From the NCBI RefSeq assembly GCF_008642295.1, contig NZ_CP029190.1, positions 868,001 to 932,000 on the forward strand: a stretch of DNA of 64,000 nucleotides. Reading direction: 5' to 3'. Source of the DNA: Streptomyces venezuelae (GTDB taxonomy: Bacteria; Actinomycetota; Actinomycetes; Streptomycetales; Streptomycetaceae). Shown one piece after another: positions 29,391-36,317 of the stretch. The notes beneath the pieces are model-generated. The model saw only the letters and a program-made list of their open reading frames with translations. It had not been told where the DNA came from and ran no database searches. The position numbers were made by a program, and so were the translations under genes. Position 1 is the first letter of the stretch, and every line of letters begins with the position of its first letter.

Positions 29391-29750
29391 CGTGTCAGGG
29401 AAGGTCGGGGGCCTCCGCCGCCCAAAGGACCCGCCGGAGGTGGGCCTCCGCCGGCCCGCACACGTTACGAGTGCGGCCGAGCGACCGCGACGAGTCCAAC
29501 AGGGAACACGGGAACGCCCTTCATCGAAAGGCGCCAGCTTCTCTATGGCCGGTTCCACGTCCAGTCCGAGCACTATCCCTGGTTTCGGCGCGTCCTCGCC
29601 CGAACGAGAACGGTCAGCTGGAGCGGTACCGAACCGAGGTCCACGCCCACTCGCAAGGCATGGCCGCTGCCCGGATGGGACTCGAAGTGGGACGGCCCGG
29701 TCTCCGTCCATCAAGACGGCTCCGTACTCGCCATGCGCGTAATGACCTGA
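29391..29750 (+). pseudogene. 5'-truncated gene remnant with natural-looking C-terminus
   Basis: A 119-codon open stretch with no ATG, GTG or TTG near its beginning. From about 29466 the protein text looks real: a YECG word, then TPFIERRQLLYGRFHVQSEH, WFRRVLART and PLPGWDSKWDGPVSVHQDGS before the TGA at 29748. A strong terminator follows 18 bp later. The upstream part is Gly/Pro-rich noise. I read it as the 3' end of a lost gene; the family is not recognised. Confidence 0.45.
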
Positions 29751-29768
29751 ACCTGCCGGGGAGAGGGT

Positions 29769-29808
29769 GATGGTGTCGCGCCCGGGTGCACTCGGGCGCG
29801 ACACCATC
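29769..29808 (+). terminator. Strong hairpin terminator
   Basis: A perfect 16-bp stem (GATGGTGTCGCGCCCG at 29769-29784, its complement at 29793-29808) with an 8-base loop. It lies just past the gene remnant on the plus strand and 75 bp before the 3' end of the minus-strand hypothetical gene, so it may serve both directions. Confidence 0.8.
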
Positions 29809-29882
29809 CAACGTCGCCCGTGTGAGTGAGAGCGCAAGGGCTCCGATCCGGAAGAGTGCCGGCAGCTTACGAGGCCCGGCTA

Positions 29883-30404
29883 TCAGGCGTCCCGTCGCTC
29901 CTCGTGCCCGGCCAGCTGCACTCGCAGCCGTTCCGCCTCGGCCTCGGCCCGGCGCAGTCGTCGCTCCAAGACAGCGCGAGCCGGCGGCAGAAGTTCGGGC
30001 TCCGGCGCCTCATTCCGTGGAATGAGCCAGCCCACGCGCTGATACGCGACAATCGCGCGAGAGTGGGGACACGTATGGCAAGATCGTTCCGGCCTCGGAC
30101 GCGGCCAGCCTGCCTCCAGCATCCGGCGGGTGTGCTCACGTTGGTGTTCGGATTGAAGCATCGGGTCTGAATCCCAGACCTGCTCGAATTCCTCGATCAT
30201 CTGTTTCACCCTTGTGGCCTCGGCCAAGCGAGGCCCATCATCGGGTTTCCAGTCGAGGGTTGGCGCTACGACCTCTTCGACGTGTCCGCAGGCCAGCGTC
30301 ACCTTCCAGAAGGCCGACGTGTGTGCTTCATCGTGGCGGATCACGGCCCAGACGTCGTCATCAGCCCATTCGGGTGGCTCCACAGGGTCCGCAGGAAAGC
30401 TCAC
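29883..30404 (-). CDS. Hypothetical protein with CGH and CHTCPH words, 173 residues
   Basis: Not assigned to a family. The N-terminal part has FWKVTLACGHVEEVVAPTLD and the middle part ERSCHTCPHSRAIVAYQRVG, which could form a small metal site. The C-terminus is a charged helix (RAVLERRLRRAEAEAERLRV) with coiled-coil character. GTG start 3 bp after the stop of the upstream gene, so the two form an operon. Similar paired proteins occur in Streptomyces accessory DNA; that is recollection and not shown here. Confidence 0.65.
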   Translation of the reverse strand: MSFPADPVEPPEWADDDVWAVIRHDEAHTSAFWKVTLACGHVEEVVAPTLDWKPDDGPRLAEATRVKQMIEEFEQVWDSDPMLQSEHQREHTRRMLEAGWPRPRPERSCHTCPHSRAIVAYQRVGWLIPRNEAPEPELLPPARAVLERRLRRAEAEAERLRVQLAGHEERRDA

Positions 30405-30407
30405 CTC

Positions 30408-30800
30408 TTACCGGTCTCCCCACTCAATGATGTCGCAGTAGGAGGCATCAGCTGAATCATCGTGCTGGCAGTACACCTGTCCCGGCGGCAATGCTTCACC
30501 ATCCCCGAGGCCACGCCACTGCCTCTCGCTCGGCGGGGTGGAGTCGTCCGGTGTCAGCAGCTCCTTGATGCAAGCGCAATCCAGCTGAACCCGCCATCGG
30601 TAGTACCGGTCCGGGTCCGGTGCGAAGAACGGCCACAGCACTGGAGGAACCCCCCTGCGGCGATCGGAATTGAATTTCTCGTACTCGCGCAGGACCTCCG
30701 TGCGCCGCTTCGCTCGGCCGGGAAGTCGGCGCGCTACAGCGGGTGGGCGCGCAGCTACGTCAGGCTCGGCCACGTTCCAGATCCTCTCGACCAGCGACAC
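30408..30800 (-). CDS. Hypothetical protein, 130 residues, first gene of a pair
   Basis: A soluble protein without a recognised domain. It has an Arg-rich N-terminal third, then YYRWRVQLDCACIKELLTPD, QVYCQHDDSADASYCDIIEW near the end, and four Cys in total, which might bind a metal. The RWRVQLDCAC word parallels FWKVTLACGH in the following protein, so the two may share a small repeated fold. The start is GTG with only a weak ribosome site (GGCGGCA). It is followed at once by the 173-residue gene. Confidence 0.6.
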   Translation of the reverse strand: MSLVERIWNVAEPDVAARPPAVARRLPGRAKRRTEVLREYEKFNSDRRRGVPPVLWPFFAPDPDRYYRWRVQLDCACIKELLTPDDSTPPSERQWRGLGDGEALPPGQVYCQHDDSADASYCDIIEWGDR

Positions 30801-31150
30801 TGCCGCCGATGCTAGGAACCTTGAGATCGGACTGCTGCGGAAATAGCGCTCCCTTCCCCCTGAAGGGAGGGGAGGAAGTTGCCGCCGCCTGGCTCCAGAC
30901 CCTCGTCATCGAGTGGACGACTACACCCGTGTCGCCGGCGGGTAGGGCCAGACGCCGCCTCAGGGACGTCGGGCTACACGTGGCAGAGAGACCGCCACGG
31001 GGCGCCGACCAGGCCCCTGCGCCAGCAGCATGCGCGACCGCCGACGGGTGCGCCTGCGTGAGCAGCCCAAGGGGCCGATGCTGACCGTTTGCTGACCAAA
31101 GCCCCGTCGCCGCGCCGCTGACCTGCGGAAACGTTCAGATGTCAGATGTA
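30801..31150. other. Gene-free stretch next to direct repeat copy 2
   Basis: About 350 bp without supported coding sequence. Near its right end two adjacent copies of TGCTGACC (31079-31086 and 31090-31097, 11-bp period) lie about 55 bp from the panD-like repeat; a third, ATGCTGAC, is at about 31398. Short direct repeats of this kind can be recombinase arm sites, but no recombinase gene is present. Confidence 0.4.
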
Positions 31151-31240
31151 GGACTTGAACATGGTGCGCAGCAATGTGAGCTCCTAGAAGACGGCTCCCT
31201 GCCAGCTTTATGCAGGTCAAGGGCGCTCTGCACTCTACAC
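31151..31240. repeat. Direct repeat, copy 2 (truncated panD start and leader)
   Basis: 88 of 90 bases equal 22459-22548. On the minus strand it would encode MLRTMFKS as in panD, but then reads YI and stops, so it is only a stub of the gene. To its right, after an extra 91 bp, homology to the panD upstream region resumes at about 31332-31410 with roughly 80 percent identity by eye. Confidence 0.9.
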
Positions 31241-31458
31241 CGGCAGGCCTTGGGCCGAAGATGACGAGGAAAATCGATTGCCGCTGAAGTGGGGCGCCTG
31301 GCCTGCGCTTCCGCGGGAGCCGGGCTGTCGTCACGCTGCCGGGCAGGCGCCGCACCGGACGGTCGCTCCGCAATGAGGGAGGATCGATGCCGACCAGATG
31401 CTGACTTTCCTGACGCCATATCACGCAGATCGCGGTCGGCCCGCTGGCTCCTCGAGGT

Positions 31459-31788
31459 TCAGTCCGACGACGCTTCGGCCGCGCGGCGGTACTCGGCGTT
31501 GATGCGCTGGGCCTCTTCGAGCTGGTCCTCGAGGATGATGATGCGGCAGGCGGCCTCGATGGGGGTGCCCTGGTCGACGAGCTCCCGCGCCCGGGCGGCG
31601 ATGCGCAGCTGGTAGCGGGAGTAGCGGCGGTGCCCGCCCTCGGAGCGGAGCGGGGTGATCAGGCGCGCCTCGCCGATCGCGCGGAGGAAGGCCTGGGTGG
31701 TACCGAGCATGGCGGCTGCTCGGCCCATGGTGTAGGCGGGGTAGTCGTCGTCGTCGAGACGATCGTCGAACGATTCGTGTGCTGTCAT
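31459..31788 (-). CDS. MerR/BldC-like small DNA-binding protein
   Basis: A 109-residue regulator. Residues 18-70 form a winged helix-turn-helix of the MerR type (YTMGRAAAMLGTTQAFLRAI ... LITPLRSEGGHRRYSRYQL). Residues 80-105 form a helix (EDQLEEAQRINAEYRRAAE) suited to dimer contact. No effector domain is present. The ATG at 31788 has AGAGAGG upstream. In Streptomyces such genes are seen near cold-shock genes and SCO5918-type genes, as here; the target is unknown. Confidence 0.88.
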   Translation of the reverse strand: MTAHESFDDRLDDDDYPAYTMGRAAAMLGTTQAFLRAIGEARLITPLRSEGGHRRYSRYQLRIAARARELVDQGTPIEAACRIIILEDQLEEAQRINAEYRRAAEASSD

Positions 31789-31815
31789 CTGCACCTCTCT
31801 CACGGAACGCGTTGA

Positions 31816-31847
31816 GGGGCCCTGGCGCCGTACGGCACCAGGGCCCC
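31816..31847 (-). terminator. Hairpin upstream of the MerR-like gene
   Basis: Perfect 10-bp stem GGGGCCCTGG / CCAGGGCCCC (31816-31825, 31838-31847) with a 12-base loop. It lies 28 bp upstream of the MerR-like start, so it either ends a transcript arriving from the right or works as a leader hairpin. Confidence 0.55.
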
Positions 31848-32489
31848 GAAGGAACTACTACACCATCTGTCGGCCCTGATAATGCGCCGACCCTGTGTTT
31901 CCGCCGTCCCGGCCCAGAGGCTGCCGGGAGTGCGGGGACCGCGGTTGCTTGACCGGAGACCACCTCACTATCGATGTCCTGCGGTTCCCGGACTCGGTCG
32001 CTCGGCCCGGGCGATCCTGATGGCGCTCGGTTCCTCCGTTTCTTCCCTCGGTGATCAACTACGGGTACTCCCGGGGCGTGCGCCCGCAGCCGACGCCTTC
32101 ACCCGGGTACTGCTCTCTGAACCTCACTGCTGTGTACTGCCGAGCCGCACCTGCGGCTGTCGGCGGCTCCTGATCACTGCCAGCCGCCCGGTGCGGTGGT
32201 CAGCCCCGTCGCCGTCCTACGCTCAACCTGGCTTCGGAACTCCACCACCGCACCGTCCTACGGAGTGCAACTTCTGGTACAGCCTCCTGGCAGTTCGTCT
32301 CTGCCAGGCCCTACGGACTGTCTGGGCTACGAGAGAAACCATAACCCCCACGCCACGGAAAATCTAGCTCAGCCGCGATAGGTTTTCGTCTCTGTCAGAA
32401 GGAGGCTGGGGCTTCGCGGCCGACGATGGTGTCCGCATAGCCAAGGCGCGGTCCGGGCGGGACGGGCCCCGACCGGCAGGCCACGTGGC
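31848..32489. other. Long gene-free stretch rich in small hairpins
   Basis: About 640 bp without a credible gene on either strand; frames that stay open are low-quality and lack start signals. GC is lower than in flanking genes. Visible hairpins include CCTGGCAG...CTGCCAGG at about 32289-32310 and GCCGCACCTGCGGC at about 32144-32157. It may be a long leader of the MerR-like gene, a structured RNA, or the scar of a lost gene. Confidence 0.45.
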
Positions 32490-32527
32490 GAGAGGGCCCG
32501 ACCGGCAGACGCCGTTCGGGCCCTCTC
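32490..32527 (-). terminator. Hairpin terminator after the SCO5918-type gene
   Basis: Perfect 12-bp stem GAGAGGGCCCGA / TCGGGCCCTCTC (32490-32501, 32516-32527) with a 14-base loop, 34 bp beyond the stop codon of the minus-strand gene. Confidence 0.75.
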
Positions 32528-32561
32528 GATTCGCATGCCGGCCCCCGCCGGACGGTGTCCG

Positions 32562-32870
32562 TCAGGCGTTCGCCCGGACATCGAACAGCTCGGAAGCCTG
32601 CGGAATCGGACTCGGCCCCGTGGGCTCGGCGGCCACAGGGGCGGTACGGCACGTGAACCCGAGCCGGGTCATGGCCCGCAGCACGTCACCGGCGCTGAAG
32701 TCGCGGGGGTCCTGGCCGGTGACGATCCGACCGACCTGCTTGGCGGGGTAGGTGCGGCGGCCGATGGTCACCGACTCGCCGGTGACCTGCTCGGGCTTGA
32801 CGTCCTTCATCGACTCAAGGACACCGATCTTGGTCAGGTCGAACGGGAAACGTGCGATGACACAGCGCAT
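32562..32870 (-). CDS. SCO5918-family protein
   Basis: A 102-residue protein whose start MRCVIARFPFDLTKIGVLES and central TGESVTIGRRTYPAKQVGRI I recognise as the SCO5918 family of actinobacteria. The function is not known. A small basic beta-rich fold with RAMTRLGFTCR suggests possible nucleic-acid contact. GAGGCCCTC-type sequence precedes the ATG. It is the last gene of a minus-strand group with the CBS protein, and sits near a cold-shock gene as in other Streptomyces. Confidence 0.85.
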   Translation of the reverse strand: MRCVIARFPFDLTKIGVLESMKDVKPEQVTGESVTIGRRTYPAKQVGRIVTGQDPRDFSAGDVLRAMTRLGFTCRTAPVAAEPTGPSPIPQASELFDVRANA

Positions 32871-32920
32871 GAGGGCCTCCACGGGAGGGGGAAGGGATGC
32901 TGGTGGCGTGGTGCGGTGGT

Positions 32921-33328
32921 TCAGCGCGCGAGGGCGAGGAGGCCCACAGCGGTGCCCTCCTCGTCGACAACGGGAACTGCGTCGAGCCTGCGGTGAAGCA
33001 TGGCCCGCTCTGCGTCGGCCATCGTGGTCATGGGCGAGGGAAACGGCCCGAGGTCGCCCAGGACGTCGCGCAGTCGGGCCCCATCGGTGTAGGCCGGGCC
33101 AACGCGGACGGCGGTGAGCCGGGCGTGGCTGACCAGCCCGGTGCACAGGCCGTGCTCGTCACTGACGAGCAGGCGGTCGGCGCGGGCGCCAGCCATGACG
33201 GCCAGGGCCACTTCGACCGTCATGTCGTCACAGACCTGTGGACCGGTCACTTCCATCGCGTCGTCCACCGTCCGGCGCGCAGGGCTGGGGTCGTTGGACC
33301 CGCGGGGCTGCATCCGGGCCAGCGCCAC
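32921..33328 (-). CDS. CBS-domain pair protein
   Basis: A 135-residue protein with two CBS motifs making one Bateman module: TVDDAMEVTGPQVCDDMTVE to SDEHGLCTGLVSHARLTAVR, then RDVLGDLGPFPSPMTTMADA to VPVVDEEGTAVGLLALAR. Such modules bind adenosyl nucleotides and sense energy state. The GTG at 33328 was chosen because a perfect AGGAGG lies 6 bases upstream; a longer start at 33367 has no such site. It is 50 bp upstream of the SCO5918-type gene and probably co-transcribed. Confidence 0.85.
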   Translation of the reverse strand: MALARMQPRGSNDPSPARRTVDDAMEVTGPQVCDDMTVEVALAVMAGARADRLLVSDEHGLCTGLVSHARLTAVRVGPAYTDGARLRDVLGDLGPFPSPMTTMADAERAMLHRRLDAVPVVDEEGTAVGLLALAR

Positions 33329-33674
33329 AAGGTTCCTCCTGCAGAGATGGGCCAGTTGTCTGATCATGTGACTCTCGGGCTGCCGGGTCGAATCCGGGGC
33401 GCGGCGGGAACGGTAGTTCGTACGCGTGCGGTTCATTCAGAACCTTGCCTGGTGCAGCACGTGTCATGGAATTACCGCGATCAAGAGCAGGGCAGGGAAT
33501 AACGAGAACGGGCCGAGCGAAATAATGAGGCTGCACTAACTCGCAAAATGCTGCTGCGCGGGAGCCGAGACGGCGGCATGAGGGGAGCTTGAAGCTAGAA
33601 TTCCTGGCGGTCTCGGGGAGGCGCCGACTGTGCACCGTATGCCCCTGCGGGCCGGATCGGCATGTGAAATGCGT
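33329..33674. other. Gene-free gap between CBS and cold-shock genes
   Basis: About 350 bp with no supported gene. It should contain the promoter of the CBS/SCO5918 pair. In S. coelicolor-like arrangements I recall a DEAD-box helicase near these genes; none is present here. Confidence 0.4.
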
Positions 33675-33716
33675 GCAGCTGGGGCCGGCACCTCGAAGGA
33701 TGCGGGCCCCAGCTGC
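33675..33716 (-). terminator. Hairpin terminator of the cold-shock gene
   Basis: Perfect 12-bp stem GCAGCTGGGGCC / GGCCCCAGCTGC (33675-33686, 33705-33716), loop 18 bases, 17 bp after the cold-shock stop codon on the minus strand. Confidence 0.8.
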
Positions 33717-33732
33717 GAAACGCGGGTAAGCG

Positions 33733-33936
33733 TCAGGCGGGAACGATGTTCTCCGCCGTCGGGCCCTTCTGGCCCTGCGCGATGTCAAAGGTGACCTTCT
33801 GGCCTTCCTGAAGCTCGCGGAAGCCCTGCGCGGCGATGTTCGAGTAGTGGGCGAACACGTCAGCGCCACCACCGTCCTGTTCGATGAAGCCGAAGCCCTT
33901 TTCGGCGTTGAACCACTTCACGGTACCAGCAGCCAT
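33733..33936 (-). CDS. Cold-shock protein (CspA family RNA chaperone)
   Basis: A 67-residue single cold-shock domain. RNA-binding motifs are KGFGFIEQ (RNP1) and DVFAHYS (RNP2), and the start [18 protein letters not shown] is typical. It binds single-stranded RNA and melts structure. CAAAGGAGAAGAAT gives a strong ribosome site. A leader of over 150 bases with AT-rich stretches separates it from the likely promoter, as is common in cold-regulated csp genes. Confidence 0.95.
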   Translation of the reverse strand: MAAGTVKWFNAEKGFGFIEQDGGGADVFAHYSNIAAQGFRELQEGQKVTFDIAQGQKGPTAENIVPA

Positions 33937-34306
33937 ATTCTTCTCCTTTGGGGCAGTACGCCGACGTCCGCACTGTACGGATGCCGTGTCGCCGCGATGA
34001 TGCCCTGCCGGAAAAATCGGAAACGTGAAGCGCTTTTCGGGTACCAAAACTGCAACTGGATCGACAGTAGCATGCTGGACAGGTTTTTGTGCGGAGAATT
34101 TCCCCAGCGCGTTCCGGGGTAGGAATTCTTCCCGGGACAACCAGAAAAATCTGCGGCGGCGGGCATAGATATTGAACCCTTCCCGGTGGAGTGTGCTGCG
34201 GCGAGCTCGCCTGCTCGCTCCCAGGCGGAAACTCCCGGCCGCGACGGGATTCCGGCCCCGTACCGTCCGTCGTCGACGCCGCGCCGGCGCAGGACGTCAT
34301 CCACAC
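33937..34306 (-). promoter_or_regulatory. Leader and promoter region of the cold-shock gene
   Basis: No gene seen. On the minus strand it contains AT-rich words (TTTTTCTGGTTG, CACAAAAACCTGTCC, TGCTACTGT as a possible -10 at about 34066-34074), and an inverted AAGCGCTTTTCG element. The distance from that -10 to the csp start is about 130 bases, compatible with a long 5' leader. Exact promoter unproven. Confidence 0.4.
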
Positions 34307-34722
34307 TCACGTGCCACCGACGCGACCTGTTCGGTAATTGTCGGCCCAGCGGACGAATTCTCCGGGGGTGGCGTGGACGGACCCGTCTCCGTACTGCTTC
34401 CAGGGGGAGGAATTGGGAGTGAAGGAGCCGTCCTTCTCGTCGTACGACACGGCCTTGCCGGCAACGTCCACCGCCGGGGATGCCGCTGGTGTGACGCATC
34501 AGGTCGCCCAGCGTGACGTCCCGCGTCCAGGAGGGCGGGTTGTCGAGGAACCCGGACAGGGGGTCACTCAGCGCAAGCTGGTGCCGCCCGGCCAGCAAGA
34601 GGACGGCGTCTGTCGCGGTCGTCGCCGGTGGCGTGTGCCGACGGGATGGCGACACCGGCCAGTACCACCGCGACCATGGCACCCCCCGCGGTGCACCACG
34701 ACAGCATCCGGTTCACGCTCAC
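34307..34722 (-). pseudogene. Frameshifted, internally deleted beta-lactamase-family serine hydrolase
   Basis: Three pieces of one protein lie in different frames. First is a signal peptide (VNRMLSWCTAGGAMVAVVLA ...) from GTG 34722. Next, in a second frame, comes an AGRHQLALSDPLSG ... VTLGDLMRHTSGIPG segment typical of class C beta-lactamase-like proteins. Last, in a third frame, is the C-terminal text VSYDEKDGSFTPNSSPWKQY ... TPGEFVRWADNYRTGRVGGT with a stop at 34307. The SxxK nucleophile region and much of the core between HTSG and the C-terminal piece are missing. It follows the S33 hydrolase by 8 bp. Confidence 0.8.
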
Positions 34723-34730
34723 CACCCTCT

Positions 34731-36305
34731 TCAAGGAGCGATCTCGAACTTCGGGGGCTTGAGGTCCTTGAGGCAGGCGGTGTCCGGGGCGGTCGGGGTG
34801 TCGAAGAAGGAGGCGGTGATGGCCTGGGCGCACTTCGAGGTGGCGAAGACCACATGGGGCTCGTAGGGAATCGTGACGACGGTGGCCCGGGGCAGGGTGC
34901 GGGCCACGTACGGCCCGTTGTCCGCCGCTGTCTGGGCGTCCCACCCGCCCGAGATGGCGAGGGTGGGGATGTCGCTCTTCGTGACGTCGCGGATGGAGGG
35001 GGGCGCCGCCGGGATGTCCCAGACCTCGCAGTCCTCGCGGAGGAAGCCGAGCAGCGGTGCCTGGGCATGTATCGAACCGGGGAACGACGGGTAGGTCTGC
35101 CGGCCGGCCCGGAGGGCTTCGGCCTGTGTCTCGTACGGGGTCCACTCGCTGCAGAAGACGCCGTAGACGAGCCCGTGGGACAGCCGGCCGATGGCCTGGG
35201 GGTTGTACTTGCCGCCCGCCCACTGTTCGGCGATCCGCTGGGGTTTGCCGTTGGCCAGTTCGTCGAGGGCCCTGGGAATCTGGGGTGCCACATGGGTGGC
35301 GGCGGTCATCCAGTTCAGCAAGGCTGCACCGTCCAGGACCACCTTCGCCTGCTTTCCGCTGTCGGGGAGCGTGACGGTGGTGGTGACGGGCTTGGCTTCG
35401 AGGTCGCGGACGAGGCGTTCGAAGGTGGCCGGCAGGTTCGGGTAGCGGCGGTTGCAGTCGGGCTGCTCCGCGCAGGCCTTGAACACGCCGTCGAACCCCT
35501 GCTTGGCGGCCTTCCATGTCACGGCCGACCCTCCGGTGGACGGCGGCAGGATGCCGTCGATGCCGACCGACCGGATTCCTTCGGGGTGCAGGCGCATGTA
35601 GACGAGTGCGAGCTGGGTGCCGTAGGAGATGCCGTATACGTTCCACTCCTTCAAACCCAGTGTGGTGCGCAGGTCCGCGAGATCGGCGGCGCTCTCGATG
35701 TCGTTGTAGGCGCTGAGGTCGGCTCCGGTCGCCGCCAGTTTGTCGCGGCAGGCCTTTGTGGCCGCGATGTGCTCGCGTTCGGTGGCCGGTGCGCCGGAGA
35801 CCAGGCCGGTCGCGCGGGCGTTGAATTCGTCGATGTTGCGGCAGGTGAGGGCCGGGTCGGCCGAGTACGTGCCGCGCTGGGACATGAAGATCACGTCGCG
35901 GTCGCGGTTCAGGCCGCCGTCGATCGCCATCTTGGCCTCCCCGACCGCGTCGTCGCCGGGCCCGCCGGCCAGCCACACGATGGGGTCGGGTTTCGGTTCG
36001 GCGGCCTTGGCCGCCACGATCGCAACGCCGAGCTCGATCTTCCGGCCGTCCGGCTTCGTGCGGTTCTCCGGCACGGTGAGCGTTCCGCAGCGGGCCCCTT
36101 CGAGTTCGGCGATCGGGTCTGCCGTCTTCGGGCACGGGCCCGGCTCGTAACTGGCGTTGCCCACGGTGCGGGCGACCGTGCCGGTGTCTCCTGGGGGCGT
36201 GTCCTCCTGCGCGCTCACCGGCACCGCGATCAGACCGGTGAGGAGCAAACCGGTCGCCGCCGCGGCCGGCCCGGTGCGCAGGCCTCGTATGTGTGACCGT
36301 GCCAT
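34731..36305 (-). CDS. Secreted alpha/beta hydrolase, S33 / tripeptidyl-aminopeptidase-like (copy 2)
   Basis: A 524-residue exported hydrolase. The signal peptide ends near AVPVSAQ (about residue 32). The catalytic domain carries WLAGGPGDDAV (oxyanion region), NVYGISYGTQLAL with the nucleophile Ser, ISGGWDAQTAADN with the acid, and IPYEPHVVFATSKC with the His. The C-terminal TAP-like cap region contains FCSEWTPYETQ and several paired Cys. Relatives release N-terminal peptides outside the cell. ATG 36305 has GGGGAGGA just upstream; an adjacent ATG at 36308 is too close to it. It is 12 bp downstream of its paralogue. Confidence 0.88.
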   Translation of the reverse strand: MARSHIRGLRTGPAAAATGLLLTGLIAVPVSAQEDTPPGDTGTVARTVGNASYEPGPCPKTADPIAELEGARCGTLTVPENRTKPDGRKIELGVAIVAAKAAEPKPDPIVWLAGGPGDDAVGEAKMAIDGGLNRDRDVIFMSQRGTYSADPALTCRNIDEFNARATGLVSGAPATEREHIAATKACRDKLAATGADLSAYNDIESAADLADLRTTLGLKEWNVYGISYGTQLALVYMRLHPEGIRSVGIDGILPPSTGGSAVTWKAAKQGFDGVFKACAEQPDCNRRYPNLPATFERLVRDLEAKPVTTTVTLPDSGKQAKVVLDGAALLNWMTAATHVAPQIPRALDELANGKPQRIAEQWAGGKYNPQAIGRLSHGLVYGVFCSEWTPYETQAEALRAGRQTYPSFPGSIHAQAPLLGFLREDCEVWDIPAAPPSIRDVTKSDIPTLAISGGWDAQTAADNGPYVARTLPRATVVTIPYEPHVVFATSKCAQAITASFFDTPTAPDTACLKDLKPPKFEIAP

Positions 36306-36317
36306 CATTCCTCCCCG

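Noticed and set aside
22459..31240. Complete integrative element
   Set aside because: The flanking repeats fit, but no integrase, excisionase, replication or transfer gene is visible, so I report only a bracketed accessory block.
31858..32058. 66-codon minus-strand frame ending just before the hairpin at 31816-31847
   Set aside because: The position before a hairpin is suggestive, but no ribosome site or protein-like text is seen.
31882..32367. 161-codon plus-strand frame in the gap before the SCO5918-type gene
   Set aside because: Start lacks a ribosome site and the product is Arg/Pro/Cys noise; codon usage does not show the third-position GC pattern.
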